A stretch of DNA of 64,000 bases from positions 1 through 64,000 of the forward strand of contig CAZWYI010000008.1 in NCBI GenBank assembly GCA_964638155.1, read 5' to 3'. The stretch comes from CAYZTD01 sp964638155 (lineage in GTDB: Archaea; Thermoplasmatota; E2; DHVEG-1). Shown piece after piece: positions 53,191 through 61,896 of this stretch; position 1 is the first letter of the stretch; every line of letters starts with the position of its first letter. Both the position numbers and the translations under genes were made by a program. The notes beneath the pieces were generated by a model. It ran no database searches. It had not been told where the DNA came from and saw nothing but the letters and a program-made list of their open reading frames with translations.

Positions 53191-56100
53191 TTAATATCTT
53201 ATTTGTAAAATCTTCTGAAATAGCCGTTCTATTATGTTGAATAATCTTGGACATTTGCTTATTATCTCTAAAAATAGATTTAGGTTTTTATCTTTGTTTT
53301 TAGGAATTTCAACTGACAATGTTGTCCACCCTGTTTCTTGTCCGTTTGAATCTTTTGCTTTTGCTTTAATTGTATATGTATCTCTTTCTGACCATTTATG
53401 TTTAAGAGTTATTTGTTCTCCAGAGTCATATGGTCCTTTCCATCCACTGTTTGTACCATCTCCCCATTTTACATAGTAATATATATTATCATTTTCAGCA
53501 TCTGTCGATACTAAGGTATAGCTGTATTTCACATCCTTTTCGCCTGTTGATGGTCCATTTAGGTTTGGTTTTGTTGGAGGAAAATTTTGTTCAGATATTT
53601 CTATGTTTAATGGATCTGACCATTGACTTGTTTTATATCCATTTGTTGCTCTGACATAAACATTGTAGTTGCCTTCATTTGTCCATTTATGTGTTTTTTC
53701 AATTATTTCTCCTGAAATTATCCAATCTGTTTCTTCATCAACTTGTTTATCTCCATTCCAATCCCAGAAATATTTTAGTTGTTTGTTTGGGCTTGGATCT
53801 GATGTTGATGTCCTAAATGTGTAATCTCTGTTTATTACTCCTTGTCCTGGCCCGCTTATCATTGGTTTTGGTGGATGTAGCATTTCTTTTTTGCCTGCTT
53901 CGTACATTTCACAGTTTTGTATGCTACCTGTTTTTTCTTTTTCTATTATTATTGCTCCTATTTCATCTCCTGAGATGTCGTATTCCCATGTAGCTTGTGT
54001 TATTTTTTTATCTGTCATATGTAATAGCTGTATATCTTCCCATCCTTGGTTGAATTTTCTTGAATAACATAGGTTTTTTCCATCACTCCATGCAACTACT
54101 GGTAATGTAGCTGTTGTTTCTTGGAGCACCCCTGTTCCTCCACTGAATAATGCTGTTGAGCTTCCTTGTTTTAGGTTTGAAAATACTGTTTCTGGTCCAT
54201 CTAGTGTTTTTAGTGTTCCTATTGAATCTTCAAAGAGTACATCAACGGTATGATCCTCAGGGTCTTCTTTCATCCATGAAACAGAAGGTGCAGCGTTATT
54301 TAGATAGTTAATTGATGGGTATGCATTTCTTCCCCCGTTTGTTATTTTTATATTATTTGAGGTTGTTGTTAGTTGGTTCATTAGAGTAAAGGTCTTTATG
54401 TATACATCATGATCATCTATATCTGGATTATCATTATTGGTTAGTAATCCGTTTGCATCTGCTACATATGCACATGCTGCTTCAACTCCATTATATGATA
54501 GACTTACTGGTATTGATACAATGTTGTCATTACTAATTACTTGAGGCATTGTCCATTGGTTTTTATTCCAGAATGATCCATATAAAAACCTGTCATTTAC
54601 TGTTATTCCACCTTGAGATATATCTGGATTTGTATCACACATCCATACAACTGCTGCTTTGTTATCACTTGCACTTATCACAGGATATGAATCTGTGGAA
54701 TGATTTGTTGCACCTATTAGATTTGGTTCAGACCAACTACTTCCATCCCAGTAACAGTATCCTATTTCACTATTTTTTGCTACTTCTAAAATGGTTTTAT
54801 CAGCAACTGTACTTTCTAGGCAGTTAAATACACATATTGCATCTCCATTATCTAACAAAGCTATTGAAGGGTTTGATTGAGCTAAATTATCATTTGTTAC
54901 TCTTTTTGGTGTATTCCAACTGTCTGTGTTTTTATTCCATTTTGAAAACCATATATCTAATCCATCTCCATTTGCTCCCTTGCTTAGATCATCTTGTGTC
55001 CATACCATCATTTTTTCCCCATTGCTGTTTCTTGCAATCGATGGATGAGACTTTGGAAACGCATCTTCAAGTAAAAGCCCATCTTCATTATTTACCCAGC
55101 TCGGGTTTCCATAATTTCTTGGCATGTATTCCCAATTTGAGTTGATACTTGTTGGTGTTTCTGCTTGCATATAATTAGGCCAACTTGCAGACCACCATTC
55201 CCATCTTGCATCTATAACAAAAATTAGTTCTGCATATGCTCCAAAAGAAATTGAAACTTGGAAATCATCATATATACTATCCCCGCTCTCTGGTGCTTTA
55301 AACCGCCAATTCCCTGATACATCTGTATATAGACCCGCGCTTGCAGCACCACATATTCCAACTCCTCCTTTTAACTCGGCTCCAACACCTATTTTCCCAT
55401 TTACGCTTTTGAAACAATTATTGTTGTATTTATTAGGTGAATTGAGATTAAAATCTACACCAGCATTAAAATATAGATTTGCTTCAGCACTAACAGGTAC
55501 AGGTCCTACTGCTGTAGCAAAATAAAAAGCAGGATATTCATATCTTCCATTTAGATAAATGCAGAGTTCCCAGTTAAGATTATCTCCTACTTTATCAAAA
55601 TTATATCTAACACCTGAGGATATCGAAAGCGAATCATATGCATCAATATCTACACCTGCACTACCTGTTAGAGTAACTTTATCTTTATTTGGATTGTTTG
55701 CATATAGATCAATTTTCATAACCATGTCTTCCCAGTTAAATGTTAGATCATAGTCACCGCTGAATTTTTTAAGATTAACCTGACCAGGTACACTACCAAC
55801 TATACTAATCAAATCCTGGAAATCATTAAATGAAAATTCAGAATGTAGATGATTTCCATCCCAGTTCTTATCTCCAGCAAGTTTAATAGCTGCTTCTACC
55901 CAGACAGGTATATCTTTTATTCTTACAGATACAACATCTGTTTGTGATGTTCCCTCTGAATCTGTCACTGTTAATTCTGCAGTATATGTATAAGCTGAAC
56001 TATATGTATGTTTAGGGTCTTCTTTATCAGAAGTGCTTCCATCACCAAATTTCCAATGATAAGTATATGGCCCAACTCCTCCTTTTGCTTCACCGTTAAA

Positions 56101-57540
56101 TTTAATCCAATAATCGGTAAATCCTTTGTAGTTACCATGAGCATCAGCTTCTAGAACATATACTGTTTTTTCATCACCCCAGTCACTATATGCTCCTTGT
56201 TCATCCATAGCTTGTGCTTTAATATTAAAAGAACCTGATGATGACCATTTATGGGTTTTAGTTACTGTTTCACCAGAGTTTACAAAATCCGTCCAGGAAC
56301 TAATATCTCCATCACCCCAATCAAATCGGTATTTTACTCTATCGCCATTTGGATCAATTGTTTTTGTACTAAATTCAGTCAAACTGTTAATAGCAATAGA
56401 CAAGGACCCTGATGGTTTATCTGGTGGATTAGGACATGGTTGTAATACTGCTTGTATCCAACCATCACCATTTATTGTGAAACTAGTTTCAGTTGAATAT
56501 TCATCATCTATATCTATATTACTGGATACAGTCCATTTTTGAAAAACAAGATCATCCGGTACATTAACCTTTATCGGATATTCATGTTGATCGTCTACCC
56601 ATAGTTTTTCGCCATCATAAAAATCATCTAATAAATAATGTATAGTTGTTGCATCTTCAGGGCTTGTCTTTATTTCTAATTCATCTCTTTTGATGTTTAT
56701 TATATGTATTTGTTGATCTTCTGAGTCACTAACAATTAAATAATTTGGCCCAATGCATGCTAATCCACAATCTCCTGATTGTGGTATATGGCCATTTACT
56801 AATCTTGGATTGTCTCTTGAATAATCTAGTGATATTGGTGATACTAATATACCGTTGTCCCATATGTAATTTGTATCCCAAGCAAGTCCCATATGATAAT
56901 ATGGAAGAGTAGAATTTGTTTTGATAGATTTTTTTACTTTGCCTGTGTCTAAATCTAAAAATAGATAATATCCATTTCCATTTTTTCTGCAACCATAAAT
57001 TAAATGTTGGTAATCTGTTGTTAAACCTCCACATATAGTATCTTCACTTCTATCAAAACTCTTAATATTATCTCCAGTATTACTATTAATTACATATATT
57101 TTTTTTGTTCCATAATCAGATATATAAAGCCGTTTTTCCATGCTGTGAAATGCAACACCTATTGGTTCAATACCTGGTAGATCATAACTTTTTATGACTC
57201 TCCCTGAGAAAGGATCAACTGCTGTGATTTTATTGTCTTGTTTATCAGCAATCCAAAGAAATTCAGGGAAAAAAACATCAAATCCTATCCCTGAGGGCTC
57301 AGGACCAGGTGAATTGTAACTTATTTCAATTTCACCATATTCACTATCATCATTATTTGTGTTTACAATTGACGATATTGCTTTTTGTATTTCTTCATCT
57401 GTTATATGATTTGTTATTTTGTTATCTTCCAGTTTTTTTTCATTAACATTTTTTGCTATATTTTTAGCAAATGATGCATTTAGAATTGTTACTAGCATCA
57501 ATAATATTATAAACATAGAAATTATTTTTTTCTTTACCAT
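53191..57540 (-). CDS. Giant secreted beta-propeller/PKD surface protein
   Basis: The product is 1449 aa. A signal peptide is followed by an NHL-like propeller (about residues 75-290; FLWIADKQDNKITAVDPFSG, RLYISDYGTKKIYVIN) and a short VFQKWTV domain. Two PKD domains follow (about 375-545, with FDWGDGDISSW and HWKFGDGSTSD), then a ~250-residue beta-rich domain. A second propeller-like region of HPSIARNSNGEKMMVWTQDD-type blades (about 815-1190) precedes two more PKD domains. The tail NLFLEIISKCPRLFNIIERL resembles that of the next gene. No catalytic residues are visible. Likely adhesion or substrate binding at the cell surface. Confidence 0.75.
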   Translation of the reverse strand: MVKKKIISMFIILLMLVTILNASFAKNIAKNVNEKKLEDNKITNHITDEEIQKAISSIVNTNNDDSEYGEIEISYNSPGPEPSGIGFDVFFPEFLWIADKQDNKITAVDPFSGRVIKSYDLPGIEPIGVAFHSMEKRLYISDYGTKKIYVINSNTGDNIKSFDRSEDTICGGLTTDYQHLIYGCRKNGNGYYLFLDLDTGKVKKSIKTNSTLPYYHMGLAWDTNYIWDNGILVSPISLDYSRDNPRLVNGHIPQSGDCGLACIGPNYLIVSDSEDQQIHIINIKRDELEIKTSPEDATTIHYLLDDFYDGEKLWVDDQHEYPIKVNVPDDLVFQKWTVSSNIDIDDEYSTETSFTINGDGWIQAVLQPCPNPPDKPSGSLSIAINSLTEFSTKTIDPNGDRVKYRFDWGDGDISSWTDFVNSGETVTKTHKWSSSGSFNIKAQAMDEQGAYSDWGDEKTVYVLEADAHGNYKGFTDYWIKFNGEAKGGVGPYTYHWKFGDGSTSDKEDPKHTYSSAYTYTAELTVTDSEGTSQTDVVSVRIKDIPVWVEAAIKLAGDKNWDGNHLHSEFSFNDFQDLISIVGSVPGQVNLKKFSGDYDLTFNWEDMVMKIDLYANNPNKDKVTLTGSAGVDIDAYDSLSISSGVRYNFDKVGDNLNWELCIYLNGRYEYPAFYFATAVGPVPVSAEANLYFNAGVDFNLNSPNKYNNNCFKSVNGKIGVGAELKGGVGICGAASAGLYTDVSGNWRFKAPESGDSIYDDFQVSISFGAYAELIFVIDARWEWWSASWPNYMQAETPTSINSNWEYMPRNYGNPSWVNNEDGLLLEDAFPKSHPSIARNSNGEKMMVWTQDDLSKGANGDGLDIWFSKWNKNTDSWNTPKRVTNDNLAQSNPSIALLDNGDAICVFNCLESTVADKTILEVAKNSEIGYCYWDGSSWSEPNLIGATNHSTDSYPVISASDNKAAVVWMCDTNPDISQGGITVNDRFLYGSFWNKNQWTMPQVISNDNIVSIPVSLSYNGVEAACAYVADANGLLTNNDNPDIDDHDVYIKTFTLMNQLTTTSNNIKITNGGRNAYPSINYLNNAAPSVSWMKEDPEDHTVDVLFEDSIGTLKTLDGPETVFSNLKQGSSTALFSGGTGVLQETTATLPVVAWSDGKNLCYSRKFNQGWEDIQLLHMTDKKITQATWEYDISGDEIGAIIIEKEKTGSIQNCEMYEAGKKEMLHPPKPMISGPGQGVINRDYTFRTSTSDPSPNKQLKYFWDWNGDKQVDEETDWIISGEIIEKTHKWTNEGNYNVYVRATNGYKTSQWSDPLNIEISEQNFPPTKPNLNGPSTGEKDVKYSYTLVSTDAENDNIYYYVKWGDGTNSGWKGPYDSGEQITLKHKWSERDTYTIKAKAKDSNGQETGWTTLSVEIPKNKDKNLNLFLEIISKCPRLFNIIERLFQKILQIRY
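53426..53484. repeat. 59-bp DNA repeat within PKD-domain coding sequence (copy 2)
   Basis: Partner of 51242-51300 with two mismatches. It lies in the last PKD domain of the giant protein. Confidence 0.7.
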
Positions 57541-57652
57541 TTTTTCCTACTCCAAAAATTACCTATGAAACATTATTTTGATTTTGCCTTAATAAAATTA
57601 TGTTTTTATGTTAAAATACTAACCAATAATATGTTTCATATTCAAACAAAAC

Positions 57653-57666
57653 GTTATTTATGTAAC
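57653..57666. promoter_or_regulatory. Weaker copy of the palindrome, GTTA-N6-TAAC
   Basis: GTTA-TTTATG-TAAC has the same 4-bp core arms and 6-bp spacer as the 20-bp sites at 954 and 26791, and TAACAAT follows. It lies 113 bp upstream of the giant PKD gene. The short arms make chance occurrence possible; the position before another large secreted protein is what makes it notable. Confidence 0.35.
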
Positions 57667-57828
57667 AATATTCCTTAATTGGTTATTTATTAAATTCTAA
57701 TGCATGTATTGCACTAAACATAGCTGGTTCATAAAGTTCTTTTTTCAGACTGATTTTTGCTGATTCTAAATAGTTCAAACTTAAATTTTAATAATCTTGT
57801 ATCTTATCAATTGATCTTTTATCCTGCC

Positions 57829-58461
57829 TCATTGATTACCCTTCTCATATAATATAACACCGTTTTCTTTTATTTGTTTTTGTAAGGATTTATCCATATT
57901 TTCATATTCTTTCATATTTTTGAAGAGTGGTTTTCCCTGATGATTGCATTTATTTGAAGCTGCAGCAATTAAATCCCGGATTTCGTTTTTTTGTTTTTTT
58001 GACCAAGATTCTTTTAAAAATAATAAATCGATATCAGATTTTCTATGGGCCGCTCCTTGAGCAACAGATCCATATAATATTATCATATAGTTTTCAAAAT
58101 CTACATTTTTTATTTCTTTAAGATAGTTTTTTACTTCTTTCCGGAATTCTTTTTGTTCAATATATCCAATATACAAATTGTTAGCATCTATTGGTTCATC
58201 TGCCTTGAAACCTATTATTGATTTATTTATTGTATCTATTGAAAAAACTATTTGGAATTCTTGTAAACTATATCTTATTGTTCTTCCAACAGAATTTCGT
58301 TCATAGGTTCCTTTTATTATGTTTTGCTCTTCTAGTTTTTTTAAATGTTTAGATATTGCTGGTTTGCTAATTCCGATCACTGCAGATATTTCGGGGAGTG
58401 TTTTATCATTCTGAACTAGTAGTTCTATAATTCGTTTTTCGTATTTATTTAGCAATTCCAT
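57829..58461 (-). CDS. HTH regulator fused to nucleotidyltransferase domain
   Basis: The 210-aa protein has a winged helix (residues about 5-70; TLPEISAVIGISKPAISKHL) and, after a linker, a minimal nucleotidyltransferase domain with GSVAQGAAHRKSDIDLLFL, the G-S-x10-D-x-D pattern. Fusions of this kind occur in archaea as predicted regulators. MNT-type domains are also toxin-antitoxin components, but no HEPN partner gene is adjacent. It lies just inside repeat copy B, at the edge of the tRNA-linked segment, and could regulate the secreted-protein genes there. Confidence 0.82.
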   Translation of the reverse strand: MELLNKYEKRIIELLVQNDKTLPEISAVIGISKPAISKHLKKLEEQNIIKGTYERNSVGRTIRYSLQEFQIVFSIDTINKSIIGFKADEPIDANNLYIGYIEQKEFRKEVKNYLKEIKNVDFENYMIILYGSVAQGAAHRKSDIDLLFLKESWSKKQKNEIRDLIAAASNKCNHQGKPLFKNMKEYENMDKSLQKQIKENGVILYEKGNQ

Positions 58462-58532
58462 TTTACCAACATATTAACTAATTAATTAATAAGCTTTTTT
58501 GTTAGTTATGTCAAAAGATAATCTGCTATATG

Positions 58533-58621
58533 TTGTTCCAAATAGATAGCTTCATACAAACAAAAAATTGATGTTTTGAATGCATTTCTCCTTTTGAACA
58601 TGATTAAACTGCCAGGTCCGT
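58533..58621 (+). repeat. Direct repeat copy B ending in the tRNA-Arg 3' sequence
   Basis: The 89-bp unit aligns with copy A throughout and ends GCCAGGTCCGT. With the next base it shares 12 bases (58611-58622) with the tRNA end at 50026-50037. It lies in the gene-free stretch 58462-58786 (325 bp), which also holds copy C and shows nothing else. Confidence 0.7.
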
Positions 58622-58691
58622 ATTTTTTTCTGTATGCAAAATCATGATGTTTAATATTATCAAAAGAAATTGTATCTGATTTTTAATTTTA

Positions 58692-58780
58692 CTACAAAAG
58701 ATAAATTCATAAAAGTAAAAAATACATGTTCTGAATGCATGCTTTCCCCTATAAACCAAGTATAACTAAACAGCTCCTTA
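58692..58780 (+). repeat. Degenerate third copy (C) of the repeat
   Basis: It shares the central TTCTGAATGCATG and flanking A-rich and CATA blocks with copies A and B. The tRNA-like end is eroded to ACAGCTCCT. It ends just before the papain-like gene. Confidence 0.5.
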
Positions 58781-58786
58781 AATTAT

Positions 58787-61774
58787 TTATTGATTCCTTT
58801 TTCTTCTATAGAAAATCAGTCCAATAAATACAGAGAAAAATACTGCAATAACTCCAAAACCAGGTGTATCACTTAACTCATCTGAAGAAGTATTATCCTG
58901 ATTTTGATCATCAGATTCATCACTAGTTGAAAATGACCCTGTTGCTGAACTTGTGGCCCATTCATCAGGAGTAACAACCATTTTTTCATTCGCATCCATT
59001 GAAAAATCACCCTTTGATTCAGGAATATACTCTATTTGAGGATTATTATCAAGTGATTCTGTGCTCTTTGTTATTGCTGTAAATGTAAACGGGGAATCAA
59101 AAGTTTCTACAACGAGATCATCATAATCTTCAGAAACATAAAGCTCTATTTCTGCTCCTTCATCATTCTGACCACTTGTAAAAATATATTCCCTGCCTAC
59201 AAATGGTGAATTATAGAATTCTTTTACAAAATGGATAGAATACTCCAGTATATCACCTTCACTGACTTTTGTTACATTTCCTCGTTTAAATCTAACCGAG
59301 TGATCAGTAGCCACATCCGATGTTGAAAGTGGTGTAAAGGTTATCTGATCGGCAGTATCTTTTGTGGTGGTCACATTCTCAAAACTATAAAATGAGGTAT
59401 TGTGCCAAAGCATCAATGAATAAACGCCTGAATCACTTTCAGATTCAACAGTACTTTCTGTGTGAATTGTTAAAGAAACATTACTTGGTAGCATGAACAT
59501 ATCAACGGTTCCATCAGCTCCATTTGATTCGAAAATTGGTGCTGAATAGGGTATTTCAGAGATAATTTCTCCGTTCACATATCCTGTTTTTCTTCCAGAT
59601 GAACCCTCAGCATAAAATGATGCATCACCTGAGCCATACATTAGTGTCTGCATTGGATCAGGTAGTTTTTGATCCGTGATACCTACAGTTGTTGGAGTTG
59701 TGCCAATGTAATTTATAGAACTAGGGTTACCTATAACTGTTTCATATGGTGTGTAATAAATATTTTCATTCCATGTAGAAGTACTGTTCCATTCATAGGA
59801 CCACCAGCCATCCCTAGACCATCCATCCTCTCCAAAAACAATGAAGGGGTATTGATTAAAATTCGTAAAATCTGTTGAATCATGAGTGCTAACATATGCA
59901 TGGTTTGGATCATAGATAAAGACATTATAACTATCGCCTCCAAGAGGAACTACTCTCCAAGGCACAACCGCATGACCTTTGCTTCCTTCAAAAATTGAGA
60001 TAATCCCCGGTGTTCCTGCATTGAGGTCATCGATGATATCATCAAGGATGTCATCAATAAATGGATGTAGTCCCGATCCAGATCGTTCAGGTTGAAGTAG
60101 ATATTGAGCGGATTTCAAGAGAAGTCGATGGAAACTGTATTGTCCTGCTTGCCGGGCGTAATAATAAGGCCAGGTATTATTCCAATTCTCCCTCTCAAGA
60201 TCATCGATGCTAACAGCAGTTGGTTGAATTAAATTCGCATAAAGACCTGATGACCCATCAGCTAGTTCAAGAGATAACGCACACATACCATAACATTGAC
60301 CTCTACGCCCTCCTTCTCTCACCTTATTCTGAAACAGGTAATCGGCATGAGGTTTTCTCCAACCATGTTCCTCGTTCCACCATATCTCATCACCAAAGAT
60401 AGATTCCATCATACTCCAACTCCAAGTATGATTCTCATCACATCCCCAATTTGCAAAAGGAAGACCCCAATACCATTGCCATGGTGCACCAATTTCGATA
60501 TTTTCTCCTTCTACTCTTGTGGATCGGTCTTCTGTATCATATGCCCTTACTGAATATCGTAATGTGCAAGGAGCAGAGCAATCATCAAGGATGTCAACAC
60601 CGTTGTATACTGTGATCGATCGTTCAACATCTGTTTGTGGCGGATCAATCGTGAAATCAACGGGCATTCCATCAACAGTGATCGTCATGAAATCAATTCC
60701 ATCTGGATCAGTTGCTGTTGCCGTGACATCTATTCGCTGTCCATCCATTGGAAGCAAACTATGTTTTGCTGGTATAGCATTATCCTCTTCGAATTCAATA
60801 TCAATAGTTACAACAGGATCACTTCCTGTTCCTTGTACCTCGATATCGAAAGTTTCCCCTACAGGGGCTTCGCTTCCTTGATCATCAGCAAAAATGCTGA
60901 AGGTATACGTTCCGGTGGTTAGAACCTCAGAATAGTTACAGGATAATGTTGTTTGGGTTCCTTCGGCCTCACAATATTCAACTTCATCTCCGCCTTTTTT
61001 AATAGAAATATATTGCATGGCAACATCATCTGTTGCAGTTACTGAGATTATTACGGTATCACCTGATTGTGGATTTTCAGGATTGACCGTATATTCTATC
61101 TCGCAAGGTGTTGTATCCTCCGTTGGTTCTTCAGGAGGATCTGGTTCTTCTCCAGTTGAAGTTTCATAAGTTATCTGTAACCGAGGCCTGTAAGCCGCAT
61201 CATTATCACTGTAAAATACATAAGAGAAGAATTGATCATATTGCTCATTAACAAACAAAACTCCATAATTTTGACTTGGAGTATCAACCCAATCTTCAAC
61301 TAACGTTAATGCATTAAAATCATACGGACCATCTGTTCCCACATTCTTTTGATCAATTGTTGAAGAGACAGAAGGCTTGTTATTCCAATTTAACGTATCC
61401 TCATTCCAAGATGTTGTTGCCTTTCTCATCTCTGTTAATGCATTATCCGAACCATATTCTGAACACCATAAACGAATTTTTGCACTTTTAATAACTGCAT
61501 CAGACGGAAGATCAATGTTATTGAACTTTACATAGAACTGATAATCATTATTGAACTCGTCTTGCCCAAGTATCAGATTATATTTATCCATGCCTGTGTT
61601 GTAATTCATTGATGGTAATCCTCGATAGACATAACTTGATTCATCGGAGTAAAAATATGCAGTATACGTCACTGGTTCCGATGGCGGAGCTGATTTTACA
61701 GATATACTGAAAACAGGTATTATCATAACAATTGTTAATATAAAGCAGATTATTTTAGGCACATAGTTCTTCAT
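58787..61774 (-). CDS. Surface protein with DNRLRE domain, papain-like domain and PGF C-terminus
   Basis: The product is 995 aa. A signal peptide is followed by a DNRLRE-type beta domain (about residues 35-205; LPSDAVIKSAKIRLWC, TTSWNEDTLNWNNKP) and two Ig-like domains. A papain/C39-like module (about 440-700) has a candidate nucleophile in GGRRGQCYGMCALSL, His in GSKGHAVVPWRV and Asp/Asn in IYDPNHAY. A beta-rich part follows, and the end TPGFGVIAVFFSVFIGLIF plus RRKR fits a PGF-CTERM sorting signal. I chose the ATG at 61774 because GGGAGG precedes it. Hand count over 60001-60120 gives 51 of 120 G+C, above neighbouring genes, so transfer is possible. Confidence 0.75.
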   Translation of the reverse strand: MKNYVPKIICFILTIVMIIPVFSISVKSAPPSEPVTYTAYFYSDESSYVYRGLPSMNYNTGMDKYNLILGQDEFNNDYQFYVKFNNIDLPSDAVIKSAKIRLWCSEYGSDNALTEMRKATTSWNEDTLNWNNKPSVSSTIDQKNVGTDGPYDFNALTLVEDWVDTPSQNYGVLFVNEQYDQFFSYVFYSDNDAAYRPRLQITYETSTGEEPDPPEEPTEDTTPCEIEYTVNPENPQSGDTVIISVTATDDVAMQYISIKKGGDEVEYCEAEGTQTTLSCNYSEVLTTGTYTFSIFADDQGSEAPVGETFDIEVQGTGSDPVVTIDIEFEEDNAIPAKHSLLPMDGQRIDVTATATDPDGIDFMTITVDGMPVDFTIDPPQTDVERSITVYNGVDILDDCSAPCTLRYSVRAYDTEDRSTRVEGENIEIGAPWQWYWGLPFANWGCDENHTWSWSMMESIFGDEIWWNEEHGWRKPHADYLFQNKVREGGRRGQCYGMCALSLELADGSSGLYANLIQPTAVSIDDLERENWNNTWPYYYARQAGQYSFHRLLLKSAQYLLQPERSGSGLHPFIDDILDDIIDDLNAGTPGIISIFEGSKGHAVVPWRVVPLGGDSYNVFIYDPNHAYVSTHDSTDFTNFNQYPFIVFGEDGWSRDGWWSYEWNSTSTWNENIYYTPYETVIGNPSSINYIGTTPTTVGITDQKLPDPMQTLMYGSGDASFYAEGSSGRKTGYVNGEIISEIPYSAPIFESNGADGTVDMFMLPSNVSLTIHTESTVESESDSGVYSLMLWHNTSFYSFENVTTTKDTADQITFTPLSTSDVATDHSVRFKRGNVTKVSEGDILEYSIHFVKEFYNSPFVGREYIFTSGQNDEGAEIELYVSEDYDDLVVETFDSPFTFTAITKSTESLDNNPQIEYIPESKGDFSMDANEKMVVTPDEWATSSATGSFSTSDESDDQNQDNTSSDELSDTPGFGVIAVFFSVFIGLIFYRRKRNQ

Positions 61775-61896
61775 TTTTTTAACCTCCCGATAAAATATTT
61801 TATTCTCCGTGGTGTAAATTAACAAGTATTATTAACGGTTTCTTTTTATTTTGCATACATAGTAATGTTTTAAAACAAGATAATTGGTCTTTATTT

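Noticed and set aside
57693..57730. A fourth copy of the tRNA-linked repeat (TTCTAATGCATG)
   Set aside because: Only about 12 bases resemble the unit and nothing matches on either side; likely chance in AT-rich DNA.
49961..58780. Insertion sequence or intact provirus between the tRNA-linked repeats
   Set aside because: No transposase, integrase, replication or capsid gene is encoded; the repeats are direct and tRNA-derived, not terminal inverted repeats.
60519..60881. 120-residue plus-strand frame inside the papain-like gene
   Set aside because: Opposite a well-supported Ig-like coding region; no ribosome-binding site and no family resemblance.
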